Notes: generated by a model from the sequence alone, not told the origin. Shown: positions 10,013 to 20,151, numbered from the stretch's first letter. The stretch is DNA of 64,000 nucleotides from Gammaproteobacteria bacterium (GCA_018830325.1 JAHJSQ010000166.1:1-64000); one strand, 5' to 3'. Numbers and translations: made by a program.

Positions 10013-10333
10013 ACTTATCGACCCAGGATTTTTCCATTCACCCTTCGACAGGCTCAGGGCGAACGGAAAAATCCTTAACTTAATGGCAGTGACGCAGAGC
10101 GTGGGAACGATAATTGCCGGGGGAGTGAATAGTTACGATTGCACAACCACGAAATAGTTTATGGAAACTTTCTTTATAATCGGTATTTTGATTTCCGACA
10201 TTAATAAAGAAATACGTAGGGTCTTACGTTTGTGCCATTGCATTATAATTGTTGACAACTGCACTCCCGCGCGTTAATGGCTATAAATTTAACAGGCCGT
10301 GATATCACGAATACTTAACAGAAAGGTAATACC
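10013..10333. other. gltA upstream region with repeat remnants
   Basis: The left half carries the CCCTTCGACAGGCTCAGGG and AGAGCGTGGGAACGAT dispersed words. The right half, just before gltA, contains TATAAT at 10244-10249 and TTGACA at 10252-10257, but neither has a well-spaced partner box, so no promoter is called. An inverted repeat AATACGTA / TCTTACGTTT lies near 10210-10230. Confidence 0.35.
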
Positions 10334-11632
10334 ATGACAAACCACAACCAAGTAACGATACGAAATGAGGACGACCGGATTTCATGTGAACTACCTGTTC
10401 TACAAGGTACTATCGGTCCCGATGTCATCGATATCCGAACACTCTACCGTGATACCGGCGTATTCACATACGACCCGGGCTTCACATCCACCGCTAGTTG
10501 TAGTTCTAGAATCACTTTCATCGACGGCGACAAGGGAATTCTTCTTTATCGAGGTTATCCGATTGAACAACTCGCCGAAAAATGCGATTTCATGGAGGTT
10601 TGCTACTTATTGATGCATGATGAATTGCCGAATGGTCGGCAAATGCAAGAGTTTGTCAACGATATCACTTATCACACAATGGTACACGATCAATTGACCG
10701 GCTTTTATAAAGGATTCCGCCGCGACGCCCACCCCATGGCGACCTTAGTTGCCGTGGTCGGCGCCCTATCCGCTTTTTATCATCATGAACTGGACATCCG
10801 GTGTCCGATAGACCGAAATTTGTCTGCCATCCGCCTCATTGCCAAAATGCCGACAATCGTTGCAATGAGTCACAAATACAGCATCGGCATGCCATTCATG
10901 TACCCGCAAAACAAACTGGGTTATGTCGAAAACTTCATGTATATGATGCATGCGACACCTTGCGAAGACTATGTACAAAACCCCGTTTTAGTCAGAGCAA
11001 TGGACAGAATTTTGATTCTGCATGCCGATCATGAACAAAATGCATCAACCTCCACGGTCAGACTAGCCGGCTCTTCCGGCGCCAATCCTTATGCGTGCAT
11101 CACCTCCGGCATTGCTTGCCTGTGGGGGGCCGCTCACGGCGGTGCTAACGAGGCGGTACTCAGAATGCTGCTCGAAATAGGGGATGTTTCGAGAATCGGC
11201 GAATTCATCGACAAAGCCAAAGATAAAAACGATCCGTTTAGATTAATGGGCTTCGGGCATCGGGTTTATAAAAACTACGACCCGCGCGCCAAGCTCATGC
11301 GCGAAACCTGCCATGAAGTGCTTAACGAACTCGGACTCCATGACGATCCGTTATTCAAGCTGGCACTGGAACTGGAACGCATTGCTTTGGAAGACGAATA
11401 CTTCATCGAGAAAAAACTCTATCCGAATGTCGATTTTTATTCCGGCATCGTCATGAGAGCCCTGGGCATTCCAACAGTAATGTTCACGGCAATTTTTGCG
11501 ATGGCCCGCTCAATCGGCTGGATTGCTCACTGGGATGAAATGATTTCCGACGATGAGCAAAAAATTGGGCGTCCGCGCCAACTATACAAAGGTCACACAC
11601 AGCGCGATGTCGTTTCAATCAGCGCTCGTTAA
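10334..11632 (+). CDS. gltA: citrate synthase
   Basis: GltA condenses acetyl-CoA with oxaloacetate to citrate. The 432 residues correspond to the large (type II, hexameric, NADH-regulated) form typical of Gram-negative bacteria. Features include the N-terminal domain with [20 protein letters not shown], the active-site regions [14 protein letters not shown] and [14 protein letters not shown], and the catalytic Asp region [17 protein letters not shown]. An AAAGG ribosome site lies just before ATG 10334. The gene is monocistronic, with repeats on both sides. It is functionally linked to the pyruvate dehydrogenase genes downstream, which supply its acetyl-CoA. Confidence 0.97.
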   Translation: MTNHNQVTIRNEDDRISCELPVLQGTIGPDVIDIRTLYRDTGVFTYDPGFTSTASCSSRITFIDGDKGILLYRGYPIEQLAEKCDFMEVCYLLMHDELPNGRQMQEFVNDITYHTMVHDQLTGFYKGFRRDAHPMATLVAVVGALSAFYHHELDIRCPIDRNLSAIRLIAKMPTIVAMSHKYSIGMPFMYPQNKLGYVENFMYMMHATPCEDYVQNPVLVRAMDRILILHADHEQNASTSTVRLAGSSGANPYACITSGIACLWGAAHGGANEAVLRMLLEIGDVSRIGEFIDKAKDKNDPFRLMGFGHRVYKNYDPRAKLMRETCHEVLNELGLHDDPLFKLALELERIALEDEYFIEKKLYPNVDFYSGIVMRALGIPTVMFTAIFAMARSIGWIAHWDEMISDDEQKIGRPRQLYKGHTQRDVVSISAR

Positions 11633-11773
11633 TGTAGGATGGGTAGAGAGGAACGAAACCCATCATGGAAGTAGCTATTCAGACTCCTGCATTTAAAGCA
11701 AGTTATGCTGTTACCCAAGCTCCAGCTCTCATCGTGATACATAAATTGTAGGGTACGCTGCGCGTACCAAAGC

Positions 11774-11960
11774 CGTGCCCTGGCGGCTCGGTTGGCACAT
11801 GAACATCGCGGGGTTACCATGGTACGCACAGCGTACCCTACGAGGGTCACCTAGCGTTAGATGAGGGAGATCCGAGAGTGTTAACTGACAATAAATTGTA
11901 TCGAGGCCTCATTAGCTAAGATTGCAAAACGGTAATTTCTGACTTATGTATAACGATGAG
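11774..11960. repeat. interspersed repeat, copy 2 of family A
   Basis: It is a near-identical copy of 1-182 in the same orientation, with the CCTAGCGTTAGATGA core and the TTATGTATAACGATGAG end. It diverges abruptly from copy 1 after 11960, where an AACTGGAGCTTGGG fragment of another repeat begins. Confidence 0.75.
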
Positions 11961-12372
11961 AACTGGAGCTTGGGAAAGAGCGTGATGTGGGTTGGCCGTT
12001 TTAGCTTGACGAGCATGGCTTGCGAACCCCGTCCGGCTAGAGATATGCTGATCTTTGGGCTTTAGCTGAAGAAACTTGCTAATCATTTAACGGCACGATC
12101 GCCATTGTAATAATTCGCGGATTTAGTTAATGGCTGCGTTACCACAACTCTACCTGCGCTCAAACAATGCGACGGGCTTCCGTTTCTCTGCCACATCCTC
12201 CGCCGCTAAGACTCAAAAAACCGGAGCGCTGGTGTCATAACACCCGAAGCTGAGATTGGCTGGCGGGATTTTGTTTTAACCCTGAGAAACAGACCGATAA
12301 TGCGGTGAAAAATACCGACACGTCCGTTCTTTTTAACTTATGCGACAACTACGTTGACATTTACCGCCCAAG

Positions 12373-12396
12373 AAGGTGCGCATCGCGCACCTTTTT
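12373..12396 (+). terminator. strong rho-independent terminator with no visible gene before it
   Basis: GGTGCGC (12375-12381), a three-base loop and GCGCACC (12385-12391) form a perfect 7-bp G+C-rich stem, followed directly by TTTTT. The orientation is rightward. It lies 740 bases after gltA and 280 before aceE. It could end a gltA read-through transcript, a small RNA encoded in 12100-12370, or an attenuated aceE leader. Confidence 0.75.
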
Positions 12397-12640
12397 ATGC
12401 TTCGAACTCAACGAAACCATCTAAAATCTGTATATACCCCAGGATAAGCTAAAGTTTAGATGCACAACGGTGCCGAAATTTTGTTAGCAATCAGTATAAT
12501 GAATACCAAAAACATCACCGGTCGATCCCTAACAACTTAGACAAACATGCGAATAACAAGACAAGCGACCCTTGACCGTTATAAAATTCGCGTTCTAAAC
12601 GTTACTAACGACAAATGATCACCAAACTAACAGCGATTTT

Positions 12641-12660
12641 CAGGTAGGAAAACCTACCTG
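12641..12660. promoter_or_regulatory. perfect hairpin beside the aceE ribosome binding site
   Basis: CAGGTAGG, four A and CCTACCTG form a perfect 8-bp inverted repeat. It ends six bases before the GGAG ribosome site (12667-12670) and 16 bases before the aceE ATG. It could be a repressor operator or an mRNA hairpin controlling translation. It does not match a regulator site that I can name. Confidence 0.6.
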
Positions 12661-12676
12661 ATAAGTGGAGTTATAA

Positions 12677-15355
12677 ATGAAAAACAATAAAAGTCCTGCG
12701 GTTGTCGAACAGGAAGATGTCGATCCTATCGAGACTCAGGAATGGATCGATGCACTGAAAGCAGTGATGGAAATCGAGGGCGAAACCCGTGCTCAGTTTC
12801 TCATTGAAAAATTGGTTTCTGTAGCCAGGCAGTCGGGATCCGACATACCGTTTAGTGCGACTACCGACTACATCAATACGATATCCGTCGATCAACAAAT
12901 TCAATTCCCCGGCAACACCACTATCGAGCAAAGAATACGGTCCTATGTCCGTTGGAACGCCATGATGATGGTACTTCGCGCCAACAGAGACACCAATGTC
13001 GGCGGCCATATCGCCAGTTTCGCATCGGCGGCCACGCTCTACGATATCGGTCAAAATCATTTCTGGCGCGCGCCGTCCGAGCAACATGACGGAGACCTCT
13101 TATTCGTGCAAGGTCATTCGGCACCCGGCGATTATGCCCGTGCTTTTTTACTCGATCGACTGACCGAAGAACAGATGGACAATTTCCGCCAGGAAGTCGA
13201 CGGTAACGGACTTTCATCTTATCCGCACCCATGGCTGATGCCTGAGTTTTGGCAATTCCCGACCGTATCGATGGGCCTAGGTCCCATTATGGCAATCTAC
13301 CAAGCCCGCTTCATGCGCTATTTGAAAGATCGAAGCTTAGCCGACACCTCCAATCGTAAAGTCTGGTGCTTCCTCGGCGACGGCGAGACCGACGAACCGG
13401 AGTCTCTCGGCGAAATCGGCATGGCAGGGCGCGAAAAACTGGACAACCTTATTTTTGTGGTCAATTGCAACCTACAACGATTGGACGGACCGGTTCGCGG
13501 CAACGGCAAAATCATTCAAGAATTGGAAGGCACCTTCCGAGGCGCCGGCTGGAATGTCATTAAACTGGTTTGGGGTCGCCATTGGGATAAGCTACTGGCC
13601 AGAGACCATCAAGGTCTACTCGTCAAACGCATGATGGAATGCGTGGACGGCGACTATCAAACGTTCAAAGCCAAAGACGGCGCTTATGTCCGCGAGCAAT
13701 TCTTCAACACGCCGGAATTGAAAGCGATGGTTGCCGATTTGTCTGATTTGGACATTTGGTTACTCAATAGAGGCGGCCACGATCCTGCAAAAATTTATGC
13801 AGCCTTCCATGCCGCAGTCAACCACAAAGGGCAACCGACCGTGGTTCTGGCAAAAACGATCAAAGGCTATTCGATGGGCGAGTCGGGCGAAGGCCAGAAT
13901 ATCTCGCACCAACAAAAGAAAATGAGCATCAACTCGCTGACCCGTTTCAGAGATCGTTACGAACTGCCGGTAACTAACGAACAAATACAGGAACTGCCTT
14001 ACCTGAAGTTTCCTGAAGACTCGAAAGAACTGGCCTACATGAAAGAGCGCCGCGCCGAATTGGGCGGTTATCTACCGAACAGAAGAGCGAAATCCTATGC
14101 CTTGAATGTCCCCGTTCTATCGGACTTCAAATCGCTGTTGGAAGCAACCGGCGAAGGACGCGAAATTTCGACGACAATGGCTTTCGTCAAAATGCTGAAT
14201 ATTTTGGTCAAGGACAAAAACATCGGAAAACGCATCGTACCGATCGTGCCGGACGAGTCGCGTACTTTCGGAATGGAAGGCATGTTCCGACAACTAGGCA
14301 TTTGGTCGCAAGTCGGACAGCTCTATACCCCGCAGGATGCGGACCAATTAATGTTTTACAAAGAAGACAAAAACGGTCAAGTCTTGCAGGAAGGTATCAA
14401 CGAAGCGGGCGGCATGTGCGACTGGATCGCGGCCGGCACGTCTTATTCGACCCACAACGTGCCGATGATTCCGTTTTTCATCTTCTACTCGATGTTCGGC
14501 TTCCAACGCGTCGCCGATTTGATTTGGGCGGCTGCCGACCAACGTACACGCGGCTTCTTGCTCGGCGGAACGGCCGGAAGAACGACGCTCAACGGCGAGG
14601 GCTTACAGCACGAAGACGGACACAGTCACATTTTTGCCGGTACCGTCCCGAACTGCATTTCCTACGACCCGACCTTTTCGTACGAACTTGCCGTAATCAT
14701 TCAAGACGGCTTGCGTCGAATGTACGTCGATCAAGAGGATATTTTCTATTACATCACCGTAATGAACGAGAATTACGAACATCCGGCAATGCCGAAAGGT
14801 ATCGAGGAGTCGATCCTTAAAGGTATGTACTCGTTCAAGAAAGGCGACGGCCGCGCTAAAACGCGCGTGCAATTGCTGGGTTCCGGCACGATTTTCCGTG
14901 AAGCCATCGCCGCAGCCGAACTCTTGCAAAACGACTGGAACGTAACAGCCGATCTCTGGAGCTGCACAAGCTTTACCGAATTGGCACGCGACGGACACAG
15001 TTGCGAGCGATGGAATCGGCTGCATCCGACCGAAACTCCTAAAAAGCCTCATGTCACCGAATGCCTTGAAAATGCCAAAGGGCCTATCATCGCCGCAACC
15101 GACTATGTTCGCCTGTATGCCGAACAAATCCGTCCTTACCTGTCGGCACCTTATACCGTCTTGGGCACCGACGGTTTCGGTCGCTCGGATACTCGCGAAG
15201 CCTTGCGCCGGTTCTTCGAAGTCAACCGTTATCATATCGCTGTCGCAGCACTGAAAAGCCTTGCGGATATCGGCGAATTCGAACCCGCAAAAGTCGAAAC
15301 GGCCATTGCCAAATACGGCATTAACCCGGAAACTGTTGCCCCGTGGCGGCTTTAA
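12677..15355 (+). CDS. aceE: pyruvate dehydrogenase E1 component (homodimeric)
   Basis: AceE decarboxylates pyruvate with thiamine diphosphate and passes the acetyl group to the lipoyl domain of AceF. The 892 residues fit the homodimeric proteobacterial E1. Visible motifs are GGHIASFASAATLYDIG, HPWLMPEFWQFPTVSMGLGP and the ThDP-binding stretch GDGETDEPESLGEIG ending in NCNLQRLDGPVRGN. LEGTFRGAGWNVIK and DEARTFGMEGMFR-like sequence (here DESRTFGMEGMFRQ) follow. It is the first gene of the aceE-aceF-lpd operon, with aceF starting 16 bases after it. The start has a GGAG site and a perfect hairpin directly upstream. Confidence 0.98.
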   Translation: MKNNKSPAVVEQEDVDPIETQEWIDALKAVMEIEGETRAQFLIEKLVSVARQSGSDIPFSATTDYINTISVDQQIQFPGNTTIEQRIRSYVRWNAMMMVLRANRDTNVGGHIASFASAATLYDIGQNHFWRAPSEQHDGDLLFVQGHSAPGDYARAFLLDRLTEEQMDNFRQEVDGNGLSSYPHPWLMPEFWQFPTVSMGLGPIMAIYQARFMRYLKDRSLADTSNRKVWCFLGDGETDEPESLGEIGMAGREKLDNLIFVVNCNLQRLDGPVRGNGKIIQELEGTFRGAGWNVIKLVWGRHWDKLLARDHQGLLVKRMMECVDGDYQTFKAKDGAYVREQFFNTPELKAMVADLSDLDIWLLNRGGHDPAKIYAAFHAAVNHKGQPTVVLAKTIKGYSMGESGEGQNISHQQKKMSINSLTRFRDRYELPVTNEQIQELPYLKFPEDSKELAYMKERRAELGGYLPNRRAKSYALNVPVLSDFKSLLEATGEGREISTTMAFVKMLNILVKDKNIGKRIVPIVPDESRTFGMEGMFRQLGIWSQVGQLYTPQDADQLMFYKEDKNGQVLQEGINEAGGMCDWIAAGTSYSTHNVPMIPFFIFYSMFGFQRVADLIWAAADQRTRGFLLGGTAGRTTLNGEGLQHEDGHSHIFAGTVPNCISYDPTFSYELAVIIQDGLRRMYVDQEDIFYYITVMNENYEHPAMPKGIEESILKGMYSFKKGDGRAKTRVQLLGSGTIFREAIAAAELLQNDWNVTADLWSCTSFTELARDGHSCERWNRLHPTETPKKPHVTECLENAKGPIIAATDYVRLYAEQIRPYLSAPYTVLGTDGFGRSDTREALRRFFEVNRYHIAVAALKSLADIGEFEPAKVETAIAKYGINPETVAPWRL

Positions 15356-15371
15356 TTAAAGGAATTGGCAC

Positions 15372-16685
15372 ATGAGTGAATTGATTGAGATTAAAGTACC
15401 CGACCTCGGCGGCTCCAGCGAAGTCGACGTGGTCGAAATTCTTGTTCAACCCGGCGATACGATAGAAATCGAACAACCTTTAGTCGTCTTGGAAAGCGAC
15501 AAAGCTACAATGGATATGCCATCGACGATAGCCGGCACGGTTCGGGAACTCAAAATCAAAGTCGGCGACAAAGTATCCCAAGGGATTACCATCGCGACCG
15601 TTGAAGCTAGCGAACCCTCCGAACCTGAACAGAAGCCTCCGGTTTCAGAACCGGAACCGGCAACCGAAGCCACAAACAAGCAAGACAAGCCGATCGAGGA
15701 AAAACCGGCTGAAAGTGCCGCTTCGGCACCAGCCGCCTCCCCTGCTCCGACGCCGGTCGCCACGATCGATACCGAACTTAGCGGCCAACACCTTCCGCAT
15801 GCAACGCCGGCCATTCGATTATTCGCCCGAGAATTGGGCGTCGACCTGAGTCTTATTAGACAAGGCAGCGGTCGAAAGGGACGAATACTAAAAGAAGACG
15901 TCAAAGCCTATGTCAAGCAAACACTCAGCGAAGGCGTCAAATCTTCCGGAGCAGGCATACCGGCGATCCCTGCCGTAGATTTCTCGCAGTTCGGCGAAAC
16001 CGAAGTCTTACCATTGAGTAAAATCAAACGTCTGACCGGACAAAACATGACCCGGGTTTGGCTGAATCTGCCAATGGTGACCCATCATGACGAAGCCGAT
16101 ATCACAGAATTGGAAGCCTTTCGCAAACAGATCAATGCCGAAAACAGTCAAAACGGTAAAGTCACCGGCTTGATCTTCATCATCAAGGCATTGGCAAACG
16201 CGTTGAAGCAGTTTCCGAATTTTAATGCTTCGTTATCGCCGGACGGCGCAAGCCTGATCCTGAAAAAATACTGCCACATCGGCATCGCCGTCGACACGCC
16301 TAACGGCCTTGTGGTACCTGTACTGCGCGACGTCGACCGAAAAAGCATTTATGAATTGTCGGCGGAACTGGCAACATTGAGCGAAAAAGCCCGCGCCGGC
16401 AAACTGATGCCGAACGAAATGCAAGGCGGCTCAATGACGATCTCCAGTCTCGGCGGCATTGGCGGCACCGCATTCACACCGATCGTTAACGCGCCCGAAG
16501 TCGCGATACTCGGTGTCACGCGCGCCAAAATGCAGCCGGTATGGGACGGCAAGGAATTCCAACCGCGTTTGATGTTACCGCTAGACATGACCTATGACCA
16601 TCGAGTCATCGATGGTGCCGAAGCGGCGCGTTTTATGGTCAAATTAACAGATTTTTTGACCGATATCAGACGGTTGATACTTTAA
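15372..16685 (+). CDS. aceF: dihydrolipoamide acetyltransferase (E2)
   Basis: E2 is the structural core of the pyruvate dehydrogenase complex and transfers acetyl groups to CoA. The 437 residues hold one lipoyl domain (about 1-80, lipoylated Lys in LESDKATMDMPS), an Ala/Pro/Glu-rich flexible linker (about 80-135), a peripheral-subunit-binding domain (about 140-178, HATPAIRLFARELGV ... GRILKEDVKAY), and the catalytic domain to the end with MTYDHRVIDGAEAARFM (the active-site His and Asp). Having a single lipoyl domain makes it shorter than the three-lipoyl E. coli enzyme. It follows aceE by 16 bases and precedes lpd by 100. Confidence 0.97.
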   Translation: MSELIEIKVPDLGGSSEVDVVEILVQPGDTIEIEQPLVVLESDKATMDMPSTIAGTVRELKIKVGDKVSQGITIATVEASEPSEPEQKPPVSEPEPATEATNKQDKPIEEKPAESAASAPAASPAPTPVATIDTELSGQHLPHATPAIRLFARELGVDLSLIRQGSGRKGRILKEDVKAYVKQTLSEGVKSSGAGIPAIPAVDFSQFGETEVLPLSKIKRLTGQNMTRVWLNLPMVTHHDEADITELEAFRKQINAENSQNGKVTGLIFIIKALANALKQFPNFNASLSPDGASLILKKYCHIGIAVDTPNGLVVPVLRDVDRKSIYELSAELATLSEKARAGKLMPNEMQGGSMTISSLGGIGGTAFTPIVNAPEVAILGVTRAKMQPVWDGKEFQPRLMLPLDMTYDHRVIDGAEAARFMVKLTDFLTDIRRLIL

Positions 16686-16785
16686 AAAAGCGCCTAGACT
16701 CAAACGTCGAGCACCGTTCGCCGGATACATACCGATTGGCGAAAAGATGCTCGGCGTCAAAACGCATACTTGATAAGGAATACTC

Positions 16786-18225
16786 ATGACTGCAAATGCT
16801 GCTGCAAACGAATCCAATCTCCATGCCGAAGTCCTGGTCCTCGGCGGTGGCCCCGGCGGTTATACAGCCGCATTCCGTGCGGCCGACCTGGGCAAACAAG
16901 TCGTCATCGTCGAACGCTACCCGGTATTGGGCGGCGTATGCCTAAATGTCGGCTGCATTCCTTCCAAAGCGCTGCTGCACATGGCCCAAATCGTTCATGA
17001 AGCGCAGGAATTCGCAAGCCATGGCGTCGATTTCGGCGCACCGAAATTCGACCTGGATAAAATCAGAAGCTGGAAAGAAAGCGTTACCGGGGGCCTGAAC
17101 AAAGGGTTGGACGGCCTGGTTAAACAACGCAAAATCAAGCGCATACAGGGAAACGGCTCGTTCGTATCGAAAAATGAATTGCAAGTCGATAATGATAACG
17201 GCACCCAATTGATTAGCTTCGATCAAGCCATTATCGCAGCCGGATCCGAACCGACAAAAATCCCGGTTTTCCCGAACGACGACCCGCGCCTGTGGGATTC
17301 GACCGGAGCACTCCAGTTACGCGAAATTCCGGAAAAACTGCTGATAGTCGGCGGCGGCATCATCGGCCTGGAAATGGCAACGGTCTATCATGCCCTGGGC
17401 TCAAAAATCAGCGTGGTCGAATTAATGGATCAGATTATTCCCGGTTGCGACAAAGACCTGGTTCGGCCATTACACAACCGCATCAAAAAACAATATGAGG
17501 CCATCTGGACAGAAACCCGCGTGACCGCGATCGAAGCCCTCGAAGAAGGCCTCAAAGTCTCGTTCGAAGGCGATAAAGCTCCCGAATCCGCCGTTTTCGA
17601 TGCCGTGCTGGTTGCCGTGGGTCGCCGTCCCAATGGCAAAAAAATCGGCGCCGAGAATGCCGGCATTCAAGTCACCGAACAAGGCTTTATCGAAGTCGAC
17701 AAACAACAGCGCACTAATATCCCGCACATCTATGCGATCGGCGATATCGTCGGCAATCCAATGCTGGCGCATAAAGCCGCTTATGAAGGTAAAATTGCCG
17801 CGGAAGTCATCGCCGGTCACAAAGCCGCATTCGATGCACTGACGATTCCATCGGTTGCCTATACCGACCCTGAAATCGCCTGGATGGGACTGACCGAAAA
17901 CCAAGCGAAGGAACAAGGCATCGAGATCGACAAAGGCGTTTTCCCGTGGGCCGCGAGCGGACGCTCGTTGAGCATGGGCCGCAGCGAAGGCATGACCAAA
18001 GTCATTTGCGACAAGGAAACCGGTCGTATCCTCGGTGCCGGCATCGTCGGCCCGCATGCCGGCGACTTGATTGCCGAAGCCGTATTAGCGTTGGAAATGG
18101 GTGCCGACGCCGAAGACGTCGCATTAACGATTCACCCGCACCCGACTTTATCGGAAACCTTTGCTTTCGCATCCGAAGTCGTCGCCGGCACGATCACAGA
18201 CTTGTATCTCGGCAAAAAACGTTGA
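16786..18225 (+). CDS. lpd: dihydrolipoyl dehydrogenase (E3)
   Basis: Lpd re-oxidises dihydrolipoamide with NAD+ as the third component of the pyruvate dehydrogenase complex. The 479 residues show the FAD loop GGGPGGYTAAFRAADLG (about 20-36), the redox disulfide GGVCLNVGCIPSKALLH (Cys52 and Cys57), the NAD loop IVGGGIIGLEMATVYHALGS, a second FAD block (IPHIYAIGDIVGNPMLAHKA), and the C-terminal catalytic HPHPTLSETF. It has no N-terminal lipoyl domain. ATG 16786 is preceded by AAGGAA. It is the last gene of the ace operon; dispersed repeats start within 80 bases of its stop. Confidence 0.97.
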   Translation: MTANAAANESNLHAEVLVLGGGPGGYTAAFRAADLGKQVVIVERYPVLGGVCLNVGCIPSKALLHMAQIVHEAQEFASHGVDFGAPKFDLDKIRSWKESVTGGLNKGLDGLVKQRKIKRIQGNGSFVSKNELQVDNDNGTQLISFDQAIIAAGSEPTKIPVFPNDDPRLWDSTGALQLREIPEKLLIVGGGIIGLEMATVYHALGSKISVVELMDQIIPGCDKDLVRPLHNRIKKQYEAIWTETRVTAIEALEEGLKVSFEGDKAPESAVFDAVLVAVGRRPNGKKIGAENAGIQVTEQGFIEVDKQQRTNIPHIYAIGDIVGNPMLAHKAAYEGKIAAEVIAGHKAAFDALTIPSVAYTDPEIAWMGLTENQAKEQGIEIDKGVFPWAASGRSLSMGRSEGMTKVICDKETGRILGAGIVGPHAGDLIAEAVLALEMGADAEDVALTIHPHPTLSETFAFASEVVAGTITDLYLGKKR

Positions 18226-18615
18226 TTCCTCAAAAGAAGGTAAGACAAAAAAGCATAGTAGGATATGTACCGCATAAGCGCCAACTAAAGGAAAGAACGC
18301 GTCATTCCGCCAGGGATTGGCGGAATCCAGTGCCACGGATGGCAATGCCTAGTAACTGTCCATCATTTACTTACCGAAGTTTAACGTAACTCGCCCGATA
18401 AAAACGGGAGGCAGGTTTTAAACAGTTACTTAGCCAATGAGTCATCGACATCAATTATTGTCGTTTGACGCTCTCGGCCTCGAAATCGCGACGAAGGCGT
18501 CGCTCCCACAAAGCGTCGGGTGCTCTGTGGGAGCGATCCCCAGATCGTCCCTCACCTAGCGTTAGGTGAGGGAGAGCAAGGTGCGCTACGAACCATTAGT
18601 TAAATCATAACATCT
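18226..18615. repeat. gene-free stretch with three dispersed repeats
   Basis: 18301-18345 is a palindrome (ATTCCGCCAGGGATTGGCGG, continuing AATCCAGTGCCA) shared with 3831-3869. 18486-18549 is an intact direct copy of the hairpin element running from CGACGAAGGCGTCGCTCCCA to GGGAGCGATCCCCAGATCG. This copy gives the uninterrupted form of the site that the group II intron occupies at 24124-24892. 18549-18571 is the perfect palindrome CCTCACCTAGCGTTAGGTGA plus GGG. No coding sequence is seen. Confidence 0.75.
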
Positions 18616-19200
18616 ATGAAAATAAGCTTTTTAGCTTCACACGGCGGCAGTTCCGCACGGAAAATCATCGAAACGATCGAACACGGGGGATTGCCCGGGT
18701 TTGAAATCGGCATATTAATCACGAACAACAAAGATTCGGCAATTTATGATTGGTGCTTGACTCACGGCATCGAAGTTTTCCATATCAGCAGTAAAACGCA
18801 CTCCGACAACGAAGACCAAGCCATCAAAAAAGCCTTGCAATCCGCCGGCACCGAATTGATCGTATTATCCGGCTACATGAAAAAAATCGGGCCGCAAACA
18901 TTATCGGCCTATTCAGGCAAAATACTTAACATTCACCCGTCTCTCCTGCCGAAATTCGGAGGCCGTGGCATGTATGGCGATTTTGTGCATGCCGCCGTTC
19001 TCGAAGCGGGTGAAACCGTCTCAGGCGCCACGGTACATTTCGTCACCGACGCCTATGACGAAGGGCCGTTGCTTTTACAAAAGGAAGTCCCTGTGCTATC
19101 CGGCGACACGGTCGAATCGCTCGGTCAAAGAGTCCGCGCGATAGAGGCTGATTTATATATAAATGCTCTCAAAAGACTCCCAACGACTGCCGATATTTAA
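18616..19200 (+). CDS. PurN-like formyltransferase (phosphoribosylglycinamide formyltransferase family)
   Basis: The 194-residue product belongs to the formyltransferase family that uses 10-formyl-tetrahydrofolate. The catalytic Asn/His block ILNIHPSLLPKFGGRGMYG, the Gly-rich start FLASHGGSSARKII, and the later VSGATVHFVTDAYDEGPLL with its catalytic Asp match PurN. The GGRGMYGDFVHAAV variant after the active site is the form seen in shorter PurN-like enzymes, so it may be a second, divergent GART rather than the main purine enzyme. It stands alone, not near purM. Confidence 0.82.
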   Translation: MKISFLASHGGSSARKIIETIEHGGLPGFEIGILITNNKDSAIYDWCLTHGIEVFHISSKTHSDNEDQAIKKALQSAGTELIVLSGYMKKIGPQTLSAYSGKILNIHPSLLPKFGGRGMYGDFVHAAVLEAGETVSGATVHFVTDAYDEGPLLLQKEVPVLSGDTVESLGQRVRAIEADLYINALKRLPTTADI

Positions 19201-19947
19201 CGCAAACGCCGCCATGGAAATTGTTCAGCCCTGTATTTAAAACAAATCATATCGCCCCCGCAAAGCGGAGGGCTTGTCGGTTGTTAGCAGCTCCAAGGGC
19301 TGCCGTTGTTAAACGTTTGTGGTTTTATTAAAACTCACCATTATCATCAGATCCATTGCCTTCGATATCGCACTTTTCCCTGTGATGTATCCGACCACTT
19401 CCACTACCAACCTCCGGCGATCCTAAACAGCGTAGCCCGGATGGAGCGTAGCGCAATCCGGGAAGTTCGGAGCCACGCCAGTCCCGTATTCCGCTACGCT
19501 GCATACGGGCTACATGTAAGCCTGCTTTGCCTTACTGTACACCATTCGGCGTAATGCTAAACACCCAGAGCACTTTCATTATCCTAAAAAGAACAGTTGG
19601 AATGTATTGTAGACCGTTCGTGCTAAGCCAAGTCGAAGCATGAACGGTCTACAATACGTTCACCGGCTTGGCGGAAAAAAGGATCTGAATTCTTACACTC
19701 GGGTAAATCGAATGGCTTTCATTAACCGAAAAGTCGTAGTACTATCGCGGATATATCGAAAAGGAAAGGCAGACGCCATGTATTGTAGACCGCTCGTGCT
19801 GAACCAAGCCGAAGCATGAAGCTTCTACAACACTTTCACAAGTTTGGTGAAAAAAGGATCTGGATTCTTACAATCGGGTAAATCGAGTGGCTTTCATTAA
19901 CCGAAAAGTCGGTGTACTATCGCCGATATATCGAAAAGGAGACGCTT
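19201..19947. repeat. repeat-rich region with a local tandem duplication
   Basis: 19423-19513 is a palindromic element (GTAGCCCGGATGGAGCGTAG ... ATACGGGCTAC) that recurs inverted at 50363-50455. 19602-19777 and 19778-19944 are two tandem copies of one unit of about 170 bases. Each unit starts with a large hairpin (TGTAGACCGTTCGTGC ... GCATGAACGGTCTACA in the first) and ends TATATCGAAAAGGA. The hairpin alone occurs a third time at 20362-20413. The second unit supplies the ribosome site of the small membrane gene that follows. Confidence 0.75.
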
Positions 19948-20151
19948 ATGTACGTATTTCCTGAAATGGGCCGCATCATCATTGTCGCGCTAATGATTGT
20001 CATTCCCGTGATGTTGATCTACCGAAAAACCGGCTTTCATCCTGCCTGGGCATTACTGGTTTTTTTACCGGGATTCGGCTTACTGCTGATTTTTTTACAA
20101 TTAGCCTTATTGCCATGGCCTAATCAAAAAACAAACGATAGGAGCTCATGA
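19948..20151 (+). CDS. small two-helix membrane protein (paralogue 1)
   Basis: The 67-residue protein has two predicted transmembrane helices (about residues 8-25 and 34-55), a Tyr-Arg-Lys turn between them, and ends LLPWPNQKTNDRSS. It is not a family that I can name with confidence. The start is ATG 19948, preceded by AAAAGGAGA; the upstream in-frame ATG at 19912 lacks a site and lies in the duplicated repeat. The next gene overlaps its stop (ATGA) and encodes a protein of the same design, suggesting gene duplication and a possible heteromeric membrane pair. Confidence 0.65.
   Translation: MYVFPEMGRIIIVALMIVIPVMLIYRKTGFHPAWALLVFLPGFGLLLIFLQLALLPWPNQKTNDRSS

Larger units (their letters stand above)
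11633..12676. other. 1-kb gene-free region between gltA and aceE
   Basis: The first third (to about 11960) is repeat: a GTAGGGTACGC motif and a family A copy at 11774-11960. Positions 12050-12090 resemble part of family R, inverted. From about 12100 to 12370 I see no open frame and no known RNA family. It ends in a strong rightward terminator (12373-12396) that closes no visible gene. From 12400 on is the presumed aceE promoter region. Confidence 0.6.

Noticed and set aside
9948-10157. 69-codon frame after eda
   Set aside because: It runs through dispersed repeat family R.
12100-12370. 6S RNA, tmRNA, SRP RNA or RNase P RNA
   Set aside because: None of their conserved blocks could be recognised; it is kept only as a possible unknown small RNA.
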